From contig OW799233.1 in NCBI GenBank assembly GCA_941918925.1, positions 124,272,833-124,336,832 on the forward strand: a stretch of 64,000 nt of DNA. The letters run 5' to 3'. A model generated the notes under the pieces. The model did not search any database and was not told the DNA's origin. It was given only the letters and a program-made list of their open reading frames with translations. Shown in pieces: positions 43,809 through 55,799 of this stretch. A program made the translations under genes and the position numbers. The first letter of the stretch is position 1, and every line of letters begins with the position of its first letter. This stretch comes from Phyto melanocephala. Its lineage: Eukaryota; Arthropoda; Insecta; Diptera; Rhinophoridae.

Positions 43809-45779
43809 ATTTTTATACCCTTCACACAGTGTAAAAGGGTATATATAGGTTTGTCATTCCGTGTGAAATTTCTACAATTTTCATTTCCGACCCCATAAAG
43901 TATATATTTCCTGAAAGCTTATGAATAGGGAAGTCGATTAAGCCCTGTCCGTCTGTCCGCGTGTATGTTGAAATCAACTTTTTTTGATCGCCCGGACCCG
44001 CATGAGGTATTAAAATGTTGGAAATATTCGGGAGTAGATCGCTATTGAAATTCAGAAAAATCGGTACATAAATAACTGAGATATGAGCAAAAAACCACGA
44101 CCACCTCGGTTTTTTTTTAACAATAGACACTAGATGAGCTTATGTTCGAATCCCAGTTGAGACAAAAAATTTTTTTTTTTTTTATTTTTTTCATTTTTTT
44201 TTGTGTTATTTTATTTTTTATACGTACTTACATTCAAAAACTCAATTTATAATTTTACAATGGTACGTTTTTGAGCGGATAAAATACTTTATTATAAAGA
44301 ATAATAATGAAACATATAGTAGGTATGTATGTATGTATGTACGCATTTATTTAAAGAAAACAAAATGTCACCGCGGCTTTCGCTGCCACAAGAGATAACT
44401 ATCTGCCTAACAACAGCTCATAAAACCGCCAAAATTAGAGGTATGATGATCAAATTTGCTAGGCATATCCCACTAGGCAATATATTTACTGTGCCAGAAA
44501 ATTAAGGTGCCACGCCCATTCTTACGCCGACCTCCCATATAACGTTTTACCTAAAATTCATATAATTTCTCTATTAATAAAGATTTTAAAATAACAAAGG
44601 GCTATATTGAAACACCTAAGTTGTACTCATTAGCAAAAACAACTTTGACACGCCTACTATAACGCCCACTTTTCACGTTATCAACCGTTAATGAAATTTA
44701 AAAGTCATAAACAGCCAAAATTAGAGGTATGATGATCAAATTTGCTACGTATATCCATCTAATCAATGTAATTGTTTTGCCAAAAAGTTTAGGTGACACG
44801 CCCACTTTAACGCCTACCTCCCATATAACGGTTTAGCTTAAATTCATGTAATTTCTCTATTGACAAATTTTTTGGGAAAATGAAGGACTATATTGAAATA
44901 TCTAAGTTGTTTTTATTAGTAGAAACTTTATTGACACGCCTTCTTTAACGCCCACTTTCATTGAAAGACTACATTTACAAAAGCATTTTAGTAGCATATC
45001 GAAGTTATAAAGGGTGATTAAATTTTAAGGACCGATGTTGAATTTAAATAAAACACAAATTATTTAGGAAATTATTGTTGTTTCTTTTTGTAATGATAAT
45101 ATTTGTATGGTTCAATTATGTATTTAACAAAATATTGGCCAAATGGCCCCCCCCATCCTTGGCGCCACTCCTCTATCTGATGGTCCAAATTTTCAATGAC
45201 AATGTTGGTGCATGTTGGGCATGTTGTTGGGCATGATGATGAGGCGAGGTTGACTGCTCTTTTGCCACACTATCGCAAAAACCAGCAGTGCTTCCCATTC
45301 AACGATCTAAGATGGCATTCACAGATTTTCTAAAATTTTATACAGAACTGTTATGCCGAAATTTAAATATTTTTTACAATTCTCTCGATTGTGGACGAAT
45401 TTGAACGATTAAATTGATGAAAAGAATCACGAAGTACACAAAATGCATTTTGATTTGAACGCCCATTTTTATAAAAAACCTGAATAACTTTAAAGCGTTG
45501 CTCATTTGCGTATCTTTCCACGGATCAAATTGAGTAAGTTTGAGATTGAGAAATGTCAAATGAAATGCAGAAAACTAATTTAAAGACTAGGTGTAGTTCA
45601 CCTTCAACATAGGCCCTTAAAATTTAATCACCCTCTACAAAGAAAGTGATACATAGTTTATTATAAAGAGATTATTCCATAGCGATTAACAAAATAATAA
45701 ATATTGTGCTTTAAATGTACACAAAATTGGTGGTGGGTATAAAAGATTCGGCACAGCCGAATATAGTGCTCTTACTTGT
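43809..45779 (+). mobile_element. Chimeric element: family A left end, family B right end
   Basis: The left end (TATACCCTTCACACAGTG, the CATTTCCGACCCCATAAAGT block, GTCCGTCTGTCCG, GACCACCTCG, then AATTTATAATTTTACAATGG and (GTAT)n to about 44345) is family A. From about 44417 to the end (CTCATAAAACCGCC ... TTGGTGGTGGGTATAAAAG, hairpin ATTCGGC-ACA-GCCGAAT at 45746-45762, CTCTTACTTG) it is family B. The two subterminal repeats therefore do not match. A 626-bp mariner-type MITE (45010-45635) sits in the B part. The junction zone 44345-44417 (AAATGTCACCGCGGCTTTCG) matches neither family. Confidence 0.75.
45010..45635 (-). mobile_element. Mariner-type MITE 3, both TIRs, TA duplication
   Basis: AAGGGTGATTAAATTTTAAG at the left and CCCTTAAAATTTAATCACCC at the right, flanked by TA (45008-45009 and 45636-45637). 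On the minus strand it contains the helix-turn-helix-like remnant (FYKNGRSN-like, about 45380-45480) and the C-terminal remnant of the same transposase as MITE 1, separated by an internal deletion. It occupies the same position in family B as MITEs 1 and 2 (next to CTTTCTTTG). This is the most complete of the three. Confidence 0.8.
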
Positions 45780-46419
45780 TTTAATTAAAACTATTAATTT
45801 TCATTTAATTAATAGTATCATTTTGATGATTGGAGCAAAATTAAACAATTTTTTAATTATTAATATTAATTTCGTAATTGAAGTTCATATTTATTTTTTT
45901 CTGTGTATCTGGAATGAAACATTGAGCTAATGACTTTGCTGGCATATATAAATGCTTTTTTAAATTAAATTCTTTATGACCTTTTTTGCGGAAATTAAGC
46001 TGAATTGAATTCATGAAGCACAAGATTTCCTTCTTGTTGGCTTGTTCGTTTACCCCTGACTTTAAGTAACCCCTTACACAAATCAGATGTGTTAAATCAC
46101 ATAATGTTATAATTGACATAAGAAACTTCACGAGTAGGAAAAGTCTTATGCAGTAATTGAAGTATTTTAAGAGGTGTATGGCAGATGTCACAGTCCTTTT
46201 AAAATCACATCCACAATCTTATTGTCCTCATCAACGTTATTCAATTTAGACGGCAATATCTCTTTTATCATGTCGCAATAGCAAGCATAAAAGTATTTTT
46301 GTATTTTTGGCATAAAATATAGTCCAAAAAGTTTCTAGCCTAAAATTTCAACCAAACAGTATTGCAGATGCATTTGTTTTTCCTCGTCCACATGTTATCC
46401 CAAAAAAAAATATATATAT
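45780..46419. other. Spacer with no recognised gene
   Basis: The 112-codon minus frame (45853-46191) has no domain I recognise and ordinary AT-rich composition. Confidence 0.4.
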
Positions 46420-46860
46420 CCGCCATTTTGTTTCGGACGACATCTTAGGTTTTATCATTTTTTCATAGTTTACTATAAAATACTAGTCAAGCTTTATCAT
46501 TTAATATCAAAATTTTGTGGGTTAAAAGAGAAAAATCCATAATTACTAAATTTGTGTCATATATTTGATATTTTACTTTGGACGCCATCTTGGATTTTAG
46601 CTAAAAAAATTACTTTTGCTTGTAAATTTTATGAAAAACATCGAAGCAGTTGTATTTTTGTGCTTATATCTCAGTTAATTTTCAAAACAATTTGTTAGTT
46701 TCTCTCGGAAATAATTTCCAAGAAATATAATCTTTTTGAGTATCCAAAAATTTACAAGGAGCTTAGGAACTAGATACATATATTAAAAAACAGCGTGTTT
46801 ATAACCTTTTATCTCAGAAATTTGTATTGGTTTTGAATAGCAGTGGCTTTTTGAATATTG
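46420..46860 (-). mobile_element. Family C fragment
   Basis: GCCATTTTGTTTCGGACG, ACTAGTCAAGCTTTATCATT, GACGCCATCTTGGATTTTAG and TGCTTATATCTCAGTTAATT match the interior of the elements at 1-1068 and 5655-6947. Neither end is present. Confidence 0.55.
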
Positions 46861-46991
46861 TTTACATGTATATTATATCTATCATTCGATAACACCATTA
46901 TTAATTACAGTAATTCTATATTTCACAATCAAGGGTTTGTGAACAACCATACTTTTTGAGAGGTACGGAACGCTTTGTAAATATTTGAATA

Positions 46992-47882
46992 TTTTTATAC
47001 CCTTCACACAGTGAAAAAGGGTATATATAGGTTTGTCATTCCGTGTGAAATTTCTACAATTTTGATTTCCGACCCCATAAAGTATATATTTTCTGAAAGC
47101 TTATGAATAGGGGAGTCGATTAAGCCCTGTCAGTCTGTCCGTCTGTCCGTCTGACCGTCTGTCCGTGTGTATGTTGAAATCAACTTTTTGAAGCCCCCCG
47201 ACATAGGTTGGACCCGGGTAAGGTATTAAAATATCAGAAATATTCGGGAGTAGATCGGTATTGAAAATCAGAAACATCGGTACATAAACAACTGAGATAT
47301 GAGCAAAAACCACCTCGATTTTTTTTTCACAAAAACAACATTACAACAACAACATACATACATACAAACGTGTATACTGGTTAGAGAAAACGTGGCATCG
47401 AATCCCAGCTGAGCCAAAAAATTTTTTTTTAAATTTTTTTTAAAATTTTTTTTTAAATTTTTTTTAAAATTTTTTTTTAATTTTTTTTTTATTTTTTTTT
47501 ATTTTTTATTTAATATATTATTTATATTTTTATTATAATTTTTTATTATTTTTTTTTTAAATTTTTTTTATTTTTTTTTGTTTTATATATATTATATAAA
47601 TAATATTTTTTTTTTTAAATTTTTTTTTTAAATTTTTTTTTAATTTTTTTTTAAATTTTTTTTTAAATTTTTTAAAAATTTTTTTTTTTTTTTGTTTTTT
47701 TAAAATACATACGTGAATTTTTAATTTTACAATGGGACGTTTTTATATACATATGTATGTTTTTATATGTATGTACGTATTTCATATGGGATGAATGGTG
47801 ACACAAACCACTGTTATTGCATGACTACACGTTGTGAAGGGTATATAAGATTCGGCACGGCCGAATATAGCGCTCTTACTTG
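46992..47882 (+). mobile_element. Family A element, long form
   Basis: TTTATACCCTTCACACAGTG at the left; hairpin ATTCGGC-ACG-GCCGAAT (47850-47866) and GCGCTCTTACTTG at the right, inserted in T-rich sequence. The AT-rich centre spans about 47420-47700. The left part has four GTCCGTCT-type repeats. It is closely similar to 48926-49815, from which it differs mainly in the AT tract. Downstream, 47930-48010 holds a short decayed scrap (ACGGACAGGCGGACATC, TTTCAGAAAATATAAAG). Confidence 0.88.
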
Positions 47883-48925
47883 TTTTAAAACGGTCTGTGG
47901 AACATGTGGGCGCTTCTTAAAGTTGCACCAAACTCACGGACAGGCGGACATCTTTCAATCGACAACCCTATTTATAGAGTTTCAGAAAATATAAAGTTTA
48001 CGAGCTCGAAAATAGTTATTGCTCTGGAGATTAATTCTTGTTCACGACGGCAAGTTGATTCTGGACTCTCCCGAACATTCCCCCACACTGATTCTATTTT
48101 TAGACTTGATTTCCACGTTTTTGAAGAAATAGTGCTTTTTAGCTCTTCTCTTCCCAGTGGCTTCACATACCGATGAAATTAATTAATTTATTTATTTTCT
48201 TAATAGATGTACGTTCTCTACTCGTTTATTACACTGTGGCAATTCTATTGTAATTATTTTCTAATGACATTGCATTTAAATACTAATTGTTACTGCTTTT
48301 TTTGTAATTTCGTTTTGGCAATTATTAGCAATTTACACAAATGTTGTTTATATATATTTTTTTTTTGAAATTGCCATTTTATTTAAATTTGCTATTGTTG
48401 TAGGTGCTATTGTTATTGCTTTAAATATGGTAAACAATAATTCAATAACAAAAGTTTTAAGTTTTTGTAATATTTATTTGTTTGTGCAAAACATTTGGCA
48501 ATTTGACACACTCGTATGCTGCGAATTTGTTTTTGTATTTGTTATTCATTTTGAACATTCAGCAATTCGGTCTGTCTTTTTAGTCGTATGTATGGACTTA
48601 TTTGAAAAAAAAAAAAAAATGAATGACTGAAGTATATTTTTTTATTTTTTGTATTTTATGTCACGACAACATGCGTATTTCCGTATTTGGTTTAAAATAC
48701 AACGCTTTAAGTTTTTTTTTACTTCTGCTCAGTTATTAGTGTGTACTTTCAATTTCACAAGCGCCATATAGTTTTAAAAATTATTTTTTATTTAAAATTT
48801 TCTATTAAGTCATTATATCTTGATTACATCATTTATTTTTTTTATTTAGTTTTTTTTAATTATTAAACTTATATATGGACTTTTTTAGTATTTAATTTTA
48901 ATTTATTGCATTGTGTGTTTTGCAT
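47883..48925. other. Spacer, one small element scrap
   Basis: Apart from the 47930-48010 scrap of a family A to C type element, nothing is recognised. The frames at 47904-48176 (both strands) and 48427-48630 are unsupported. Confidence 0.4.
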
Positions 48926-49815
48926 TTTTTATACCTTCACACAGTGAAAAAGGGTATATATAGGTTTGTCATTCCGTGTGAAATTTCTACAATTTTCATT
49001 TCCGACCCCATAAAGTATATATTTTCTGAAAGCTTATGAATAGGGGAGTCGATTAAGCTCTGTCAGTCTGTCCGTCTGTCCGTCTGTCCGTGTGTATGTT
49101 GAAATCAACTTTTTGAAGCCCCCCGACATAGGTTGGACCCGGGTAAGGTATTAAAATATCAGAAATATTCGGGAGTAGATCGCTATTGAAAATCAGAAAC
49201 ATCGGTATATAAACAACTGAGATATGAGCAAAAACCCACGACCACCTCGATTTTTTTTTCACAAAAACAACATTACAACAACAACATACATACATACAAA
49301 CGTGTATACTGGTTAGAGAAAACGTGGCATCGAATCCCAGCTGAGCCAAAAAATTTTTTTTTTAATTTTTTTTAAATTTTTTTTTTAATTTTTTTTTTAT
49401 TTTTTTTTTTTATTTTTTATTTAATATATTATTTATATTATTATTATTATTTTTTTTTTTTTTATTTTTTTTTTTTTTAATTTTTTTTTATTTTTTTTTG
49501 TTTTTTTTTGTTTTGTATATATTATATACATAATAATTTTTTAAAAAATTTTTTTTAAAAAATTTTTTTTTTTAAATTTTTTTTAAATTTTTTTTTTAAA
49601 TTTTTTTTTTAAATTTTTTTTTTTTTTTTGTTTTTTTTAACATTCATACGTGAATTTATAATTTTACAATGGGACGTTGTTATATATGTATGCTTTTATA
49701 TGTATGTACGTATTTCATATGGGATGAATGGTGACACAAACCACTGTTATTGCATGAATTCACGTTGTGAAGGGTATATAAGATTCGGCACGGCCGAATA
49801 TAGCGCTCTTACTTG
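48926..49815 (+). mobile_element. Family A element, long form
   Basis: Same architecture and near-identical flanking modules as 46992-47882: the left end TATACCTTCACACAGTG (one C lost from the usual CCC), the AT-rich centre (49350-49630), then TACAATGGGACGTTGTTATA, GTGAAGGGTATATAAG, the hairpin and CTCTTACTTG. The minus-strand frame 49053-49349 is read through the same modules in the copies at 47101 and 54415 but has no coding character. Confidence 0.88.
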
Positions 49816-50560
49816 TTTTTTCTCTAATTGTTTATTTTTTGTGTTCTTTTTTTTGTCTTTGCAGGTCAGTACAATAATATTCATAATTGAAGTATAATGG
49901 AAATTGTTTTCTTTCAATTTCTCTCTGCTTACGAGTATTTCTTTAAAAGGTATTTAATTAAAATTTTTTATTTATCTCTTTATTCTAATAAGTAATTTGG
50001 CGATGTTTCCAAGAGTATTTTAAATAATTATTAAGTGAAAATTTCTGTGGCTTGGAGCTAAAAGGTCCAATGTCAAAATATTAACTTTTGAGAAAATTGG
50101 AATTGAACTTTAACTTTTATGGGTGCTTTCATAGTGACATTGGCCAGCATTTTATTTATAAAGCTGTTCTGGGTTAGGTATGACTTAAGCTGTTTTACCA
50201 TAATGAAATAGAGCAAGATAACAAATCTAATGCAATGATTCACTCATAAGAGCAAAAAAGTGACATTAGCTCCAAGCCACAGATTTAAAGTCAGTAAAAA
50301 TCAAGAATTTCAATTAAAAATTTTTTATAAATAAAGACGTCGTAATATATTTCTCATAAATCAGGAACTTATTAAAAATATATAAAAAATAATACATTAA
50401 TTAAAAATATGTAGAAATTTTATTTAAATTTTTTATCACAGATAGGGTATTTATTAAAAAATGCCTCTATATAAAATTTAATTAAATTAAAAAATGTTAA
50501 ATTATTAAGTCAGTTATGTATTACAATTTGACGGACTATGGGGATCAGTTTTGTTAGCAC
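49816..50560. other. AT-rich spacer, nothing recognised
   Basis: No coding motif or repeat border identified. Confidence 0.4.
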
Positions 50561-50569
50561 ATCTCCATT

Positions 50570-51770
50570 AATAATCAAATGAAGCGATTGTCAGTTGTGA
50601 TCCGACAGACTGCAGTTTTCTTTAAAAGATCTAAGATGAGCATGGACCCGGAAGCCGGTGCCTATATAATGAGGTGGGACATCAGGAGGTTAAAAATTTT
50701 CTGATGATTGTAGTGTGTTTCAAGCGGAGATATTACCCATCTTAAGGACAACGTATGTAACGGGCGGTAGGGAAGTTACTCAGTCAGGCTTCTGTCAAGG
50801 CCTTGAATATATGTACATCATGTGAAATAAAAGATTGTTTAGAAACGGCAGAAGGTCTTTTGGTAGAAATATAAGTTTTATTCAACTCCAGACTGTGTTG
50901 GGTATTGTAGTGCTATGGTGTTAGGATGGCGGACAAATTTTCAAGCTGTGTATCGGCATTAGGATCGACATATAAAGAGAGTACAGTAGGCCACCAATGG
51001 GCCACTATTTTTAGCGGATTAGTGCATGGATTGTAGACAAGAATAGCATAGCATGGAGAAACAGAACAGCTTTAGAGCCAAATATGAACATAGCTAAGTA
51101 TGAAGTACTCCCGAACCAGAATAGGGTTTATATATATATATATGTGTTGAGGAAATATCAAAACAGACCACTACTATTAAAAATCCCTTTTCGACCGCCT
51201 TCGCTTTCCATTGATTCAGGGCTAGCTATCGGTTTCCATTCCATCACTTAAGTCCCGTGCCGCTACAGGCGTTTTCTCTAGACTACACAACATTTTTACA
51301 CTAACAACTGGTGATTGTCGACAATCACAGAGCTCTTCATATTCTCCAGCATCTTCGTTGGACTAAGAACCCCCCAAGTATTCACACTTAATATGAGCTT
51401 ACCTGTGATCCTTAGTCTAACACGATATGAGTCTCTCTAACCTTTATGATTCTCAAATTTCTTATTAGTAAAGATTCTTATGTCACTATCAATGCTCTCA
51501 TTGTGCATGAATCCAGCCTATATTAGCGTTAGCGCTATAGCCCCTCGACTATCTTCACATGTCTCATACTCTCAACCGGCAGCAGAATTTCCCTAATCTG
51601 AATATGGCATATCTGAGAGCCTTTATTTGGGTTATTATGAGACATTGTCCGGTAAGGATTAGAATCAGCAGATGGAATTGCAACACTCCGGATTATTGTA
51701 GGATGTGTGAGGATGAAGAATAGAAGAAAGAGTAGAGCATGCTGTCTGTCACTGCCCGAAATTACAGATC
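50570..51770 (+). pseudogene. Badly decayed LINE ORF2 relic (RNase H type)
   Basis: Scattered matches in order on the plus strand. SKMSMDPEAGAY (near 50635) is like the first RNase H block. FSDDCSVFQAEILPI (50698 on) is the Glu block. SQASVKALN (50781 on) is like DSQAALKAL, the Asp block. DYCRMCEDEE and VEHAVCHCPKLQIHRVRWLW (51690-51790) form the C-x2-C...H-x4-C zinc motif at the end of ORF2. The frames differ and stops are frequent. The segment 51180-51640 between them is not recognised, though AAGTCCCGTGCCGC at 51251 is loosely like the complement of 15110. It is older than the copy at 41117-41890. Confidence 0.6.
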
Positions 51771-51799
51771 CATAGAGTTAGGTGGCTATGGAAGCCACA

Positions 51800-53990
51800 C
51801 TAACATTTTAATGACTACTACGTACCGTATGTTACTTAAAAAGTTGCTTACCAGGAAGCTATTAATTAGGTAGCTCCAATTGATCAGCTGACTATCAGCT
51901 GTTCCTATCCAAACGTCAAAAGTTTGTAATTTTTGTTGCTGTTTACATAATTTCCAATTGTGAAACTTCATATAAACCACCTTATATTTGTATGTATGTA
52001 ATTGCACCATGATGTCTACGAATAATTTATTTATAAGTTTCAGTTTTTAGAATTAATTTTAAAAGTGCGGTTTTGATATAATTTTTTAATTGTGCAGATG
52101 AATTAATATCGTTTCTTACTTAGTGTTAACAAAATTTTTACTTGACAAAGAGCCATCCGAAAATTTAATATTAAATTAATTTTTTTTTTAAGTTCCAATT
52201 TGAGGGTGAACGTGGTACTTCCGCCTAATAAAACCTCTATATTAAAATGAAATTTGGGTAGTGAAATACTGTATTTAAGGGTTTTTTACCCATTACTTGG
52301 TAATGAGGGTTTTTGCTGTGCCACTAAACATCTGTATGAATTTGCTAATTTGTCATAATTTATGTACGTAAGTATGTGCATATGATATCAATTTCTAACA
52401 TAAAAAAATACACAAAAATATGTGTAAAACGATTTCATAAGACAATTTAAAGTTACTGAATGTTTAAAATCAAATGCAAGTTGTTTTAACATGTTTAAGT
52501 AAGTACGCATTTATTTGCTGCTTGATTGAGTGACTGAACAACTGCGATTTGACTAACTTAATGACTGTATCGTTTTGTATTGCAGTATTGAATACGATTC
52601 AATGCAATGCAGTAACTGTGAAATACCACACCTAAATTAGGAATCGTTTTTTGTTTTTTTTTATAAACCAAAAGGTGTTTTGCGACTAATGAAATTCACA
52701 TTTAAACACAATTGAATTAACAATATTATATCAAATAGACATCTAATTAAGCCGGCCTCCTTCAACAAATAAGTCAGTCAGTCACGTATATTCAGTTAAT
52801 AAGTCAGCTAGTCGATTAGTATGTCAAATGGTGGATAACTAACCGGGCTTCCTTTTTTACTTTTCAGTAAATTAAAAATGAAGTTATAGTTTTTTTTTGT
52901 AATTGTTTTTATTTTATTATAATTGAAATGTCACCAGTAATGTAATGCAGTCTTAGTCTCGAGTGTCCATCAATGTCTATTGTTTGCTTGTACTTTTCCA
53001 GCCAGGTGATTATTAACTGATTGGAATGAAAATCTCTATTGTTGCTAGTTGTTATTATTGCTGTTAACAATAAAAATGACATCAACATATTTTTTCTTAT
53101 TACTTACATTAAGACAACGGCATCAAAAAACTGTTTAATTCCCAATCTGTGGCATGAGTTGTATGTTGTAAAAAATTCACATTAATATTTTACAAAAAAA
53201 AAATAAAAAATTAATAATAAATATTATAAATTTTTTAATTTTTTTAAAAGTAATGGGCAGCTTTTAAGTTCGCATTCGAATATGCATTTAGTTAAATGTT
53301 ATTTATGTTTAAATTGTATTTAATTGCAGTTTCAGTTTTTCAGTTTTATAGCTTGTTTTCCAAGACGCTGCCAATTACGTAATTTACTCTTTGAATTACT
53401 TAGGCGAATTAACGTGTTTACACGACACATTCTTGATTGGCTTGTACAGAAAACACATGCATATAAATAAGTATTTTAATTAATACTATCTAGATCGTCT
53501 AAGCCAATTTTTTTTTTTGGTTTGTATTTTTTTCCCCCTTGACAACTGATTATGACAAAATACCAATAAAAATTAGATTGTACTAACTTGATTGCATTTC
53601 TGGTGGTAATTCTAAATGAATTACATACAAAGGTAATTTGCGTCAAAAATTTTTACATAGTAATTTTATGTAATTTACTTTGTAATCAGGCTTTTAATTA
53701 CGAATAAGACATCGAATTACGAATATCGTTGCCGTGACAACATACCATTAAATAATTGTTGTTATTTGATTGCGCTAAAAAATATGGCAGCAGTTTTAAC
53801 AGCTTTTAGTTAAAAAAAAAAATTGGTGTTAAAGTAAAAAAAAAATTGGTGTTAAAGTAAACATTGTTATAAAATCCAAGTTTCACTGCTAATAATGACC
53901 AAAATTTTTACCTTTGTTTTGCGGGACATGAAAATATTACTATTTATTGATCTTAAATGGGCTTAAACATAAAAAAAATAAAAAAAAAAT
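51800..53990. other. AT-rich DNA, no supported gene
   Basis: Includes a small tandem duplication near 53812-53860 (AAAAAAAAATTGGTGTTAAAGT twice) and GTCAGTCAGTCA runs near 52775. The minus frame at 51786-52010 is unsupported. Confidence 0.4.
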
Positions 53991-53997
53991 TAAAAAC

Positions 53998-54840
53998 AAG
54001 TAAGAGCGCTATATTCGGCCGTGCCCAATCTTATATACCCTTCACACCGTGTAGTCATGCAATAACAGTAGTTTGTATCACCATTCCATATGATATACGT
54101 ACATACATATAAAAACCATACATATATAAAAACATCCCATTGTAAAATTATAAATTTACGTATGTATGTTAAAAAAAAAAAAATAAAAAAAAATTTAAAA
54201 AAAAAATTAAAAAAAAATTTAAAAAAAAAATTAAAAAAAAAAAAATTTTAAAAAATAATTAAAATATATATAATAAATATAAAACAAAAAAATAAAAAAA
54301 AAATAAAAAAAAATTAAAAAAAATAATAATAAAAATATAAATAATATATTAAATAAAAAATAAAAAAAAAAATTTAAAAAAAAAATATAAAAAAAATAAA
54401 AAAAATTTTTTTTTTTGGCTCAGCTGGGATTCAATGCCACGTTTTCTCTAACCAGTATACACGTTTGTATGTATGTATGTTGTTGTTGTAATGTTGTTTT
54501 TGTGAAAAAAAAATCGAGGTGGTCGTGGGTTTTTGCTCATATCTCAGTTGTTTATGTACCGATGTTTCTGATTTTCAATACCGATCTACTCCCGAATATT
54601 TCTGATATTTTAATACCTCACCCGAGTCCAAGCGATGTCGGGGGGCTTCAAAAAGTTGATTTCAACATACACACGGACATAGACACGGTCAGACGGACAG
54701 ACTGACAGGGCTTAATCGACTCCCCTATTCATAATTCAGAAAATATATACTTTATAGGGTCGGAAATCAAAATTGTAGAAATTTCACACGGAATGACAAA
54801 CCTATATATACCCTTTTTCACTGTGTGAAGGGTATAAAAA
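53998..54840 (-). mobile_element. Family A element, long form
   Basis: CAAGTAAGAGCGC and ATTCGGCCGTGCCCAAT (hairpin with one mismatch) at the left; CTGTGTGAAGGGTATAAAA at the right. The AT-rich centre spans 54170-54415, followed by CAGCTGGGATTCAATGCC and the microsatellite. The frame 54415-54705 parallels the one in the other long copies and is not a gene. Confidence 0.87.
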
Positions 54841-54979
54841 CTTATCTCCAAAACTCGACTGGCTTTTAGACATGTGCATTAGCAAAAGCTAAACGCTTAA
54901 GTTTATTTTGTTTTGATATATATAGAAAATCTCTTGTAAGTCTCAAGCAACGCCGAATAGTCCGCTCACAAATTCAAAC

Positions 54980-55250
54980 TGTATGGTTTATTTCATTCAT
55001 ATGCGGCATCTTTGGGTTTTAATTGAACGTCTGTTTTAAATTTTCCCAAGATGATTCGTTCTTTACTTAAAGTTGTTTTGCGCCGGATCGCAGTAAATTT
55101 TGTACATCGTTTTTGTTTTTAAATTTGTTTATTTAGTAATAAACAGTGTGACGCGACAAATTTAGCTCGTTGGCTATGTCTATTACCTTTAAGCCGCATT
55201 GAAATTTGCTGCTATTGAGGCTCTAACAATTTTAGTTTACTCAGTTGTTT
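54980..55250 (-). pseudogene. N-terminal relic of a Tc1-like transposase
   Basis: On the minus strand: LKVIDIANELNLSRHTVYY (helix-turn-helix), a stop where Trp is usual, INKFKNKNDVQNLLRSGAKQL (normally a basic GRKR-type motif) and a short further stretch with stops. The order matches the paired DNA-binding domain of Tc1-like transposases. No catalytic domain follows before family A begins at 54840, so the insertion of the family A element or a deletion has removed it. Confidence 0.6.
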
Positions 55251-55531
55251 TCCCAATATTTTCAAATCACTGATGAATTAAAATTATAAGTAAAGACACC
55301 AAAACTATTAAGAACAATTTTAGTTGACCTTCAGTTGCAAAGAACACACAAGAAAACTTATTCTTATCAGCAGTTGGAGAGTGCACAAAACAATGGACAA
55401 AATATTTTGCATAAGTGTTATTGTTGATGTGCACTTTGTTTTGAGCAAAGCTGAGGTAACGCATTTACGGACTTGAATAAAAAAAAAAATTTTGTTAAAA
55501 TAATTGTGCCGGCCATTGTAATTATGAAAAA

Positions 55532-55774
55532 TTGGGAAAAAGCGAATCAGTTGGTGTAGCACCTTCCATACAATGTACTCGTATGTGTGAAGTTAGTAAA
55601 CCCAAGAATATTCAAATTCTGTCCAAAATCAGAACAGTGGGTGTGGTACCTTCAGTTCAACGTAAATATTTGCACTCTCAAGTTCGCCACAAATTTACTC
55701 GGCTATGCAGACAAATTTCACTGCATCCTTCACATCCCAATACTGTGATTTACTGTAGTGTCCCAATTAAATAA
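55532..55774 (+). other. Unrecognised 80-codon open frame
   Basis: MGKSESVGVAPSIQCTRMCE...VIYCSVPIK. Its composition is a little richer in GC than its surroundings. It contains two related segments (SVGVAPSIQ and TVGVVPSVQRK), hinting at an internal duplication. No family recognised; it may be chance. Confidence 0.2.
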
Positions 55775-55799
55775 GAACATAAATAATGATTGATTTGAT

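Noticed and set aside
49053..54705. Similar 90-100 codon frames in several family A copies (MAQLGF..., CCCCNVVFVKKK..., FNIHTDRR...)
   Set aside because: They read through the CAGCTGAGCC block, the (CATA)n/(CAA)n microsatellite and the hairpin-flanking repeats. The similarity is explained by copies being repeats, the frames are not open in all copies, and no domain is visible.
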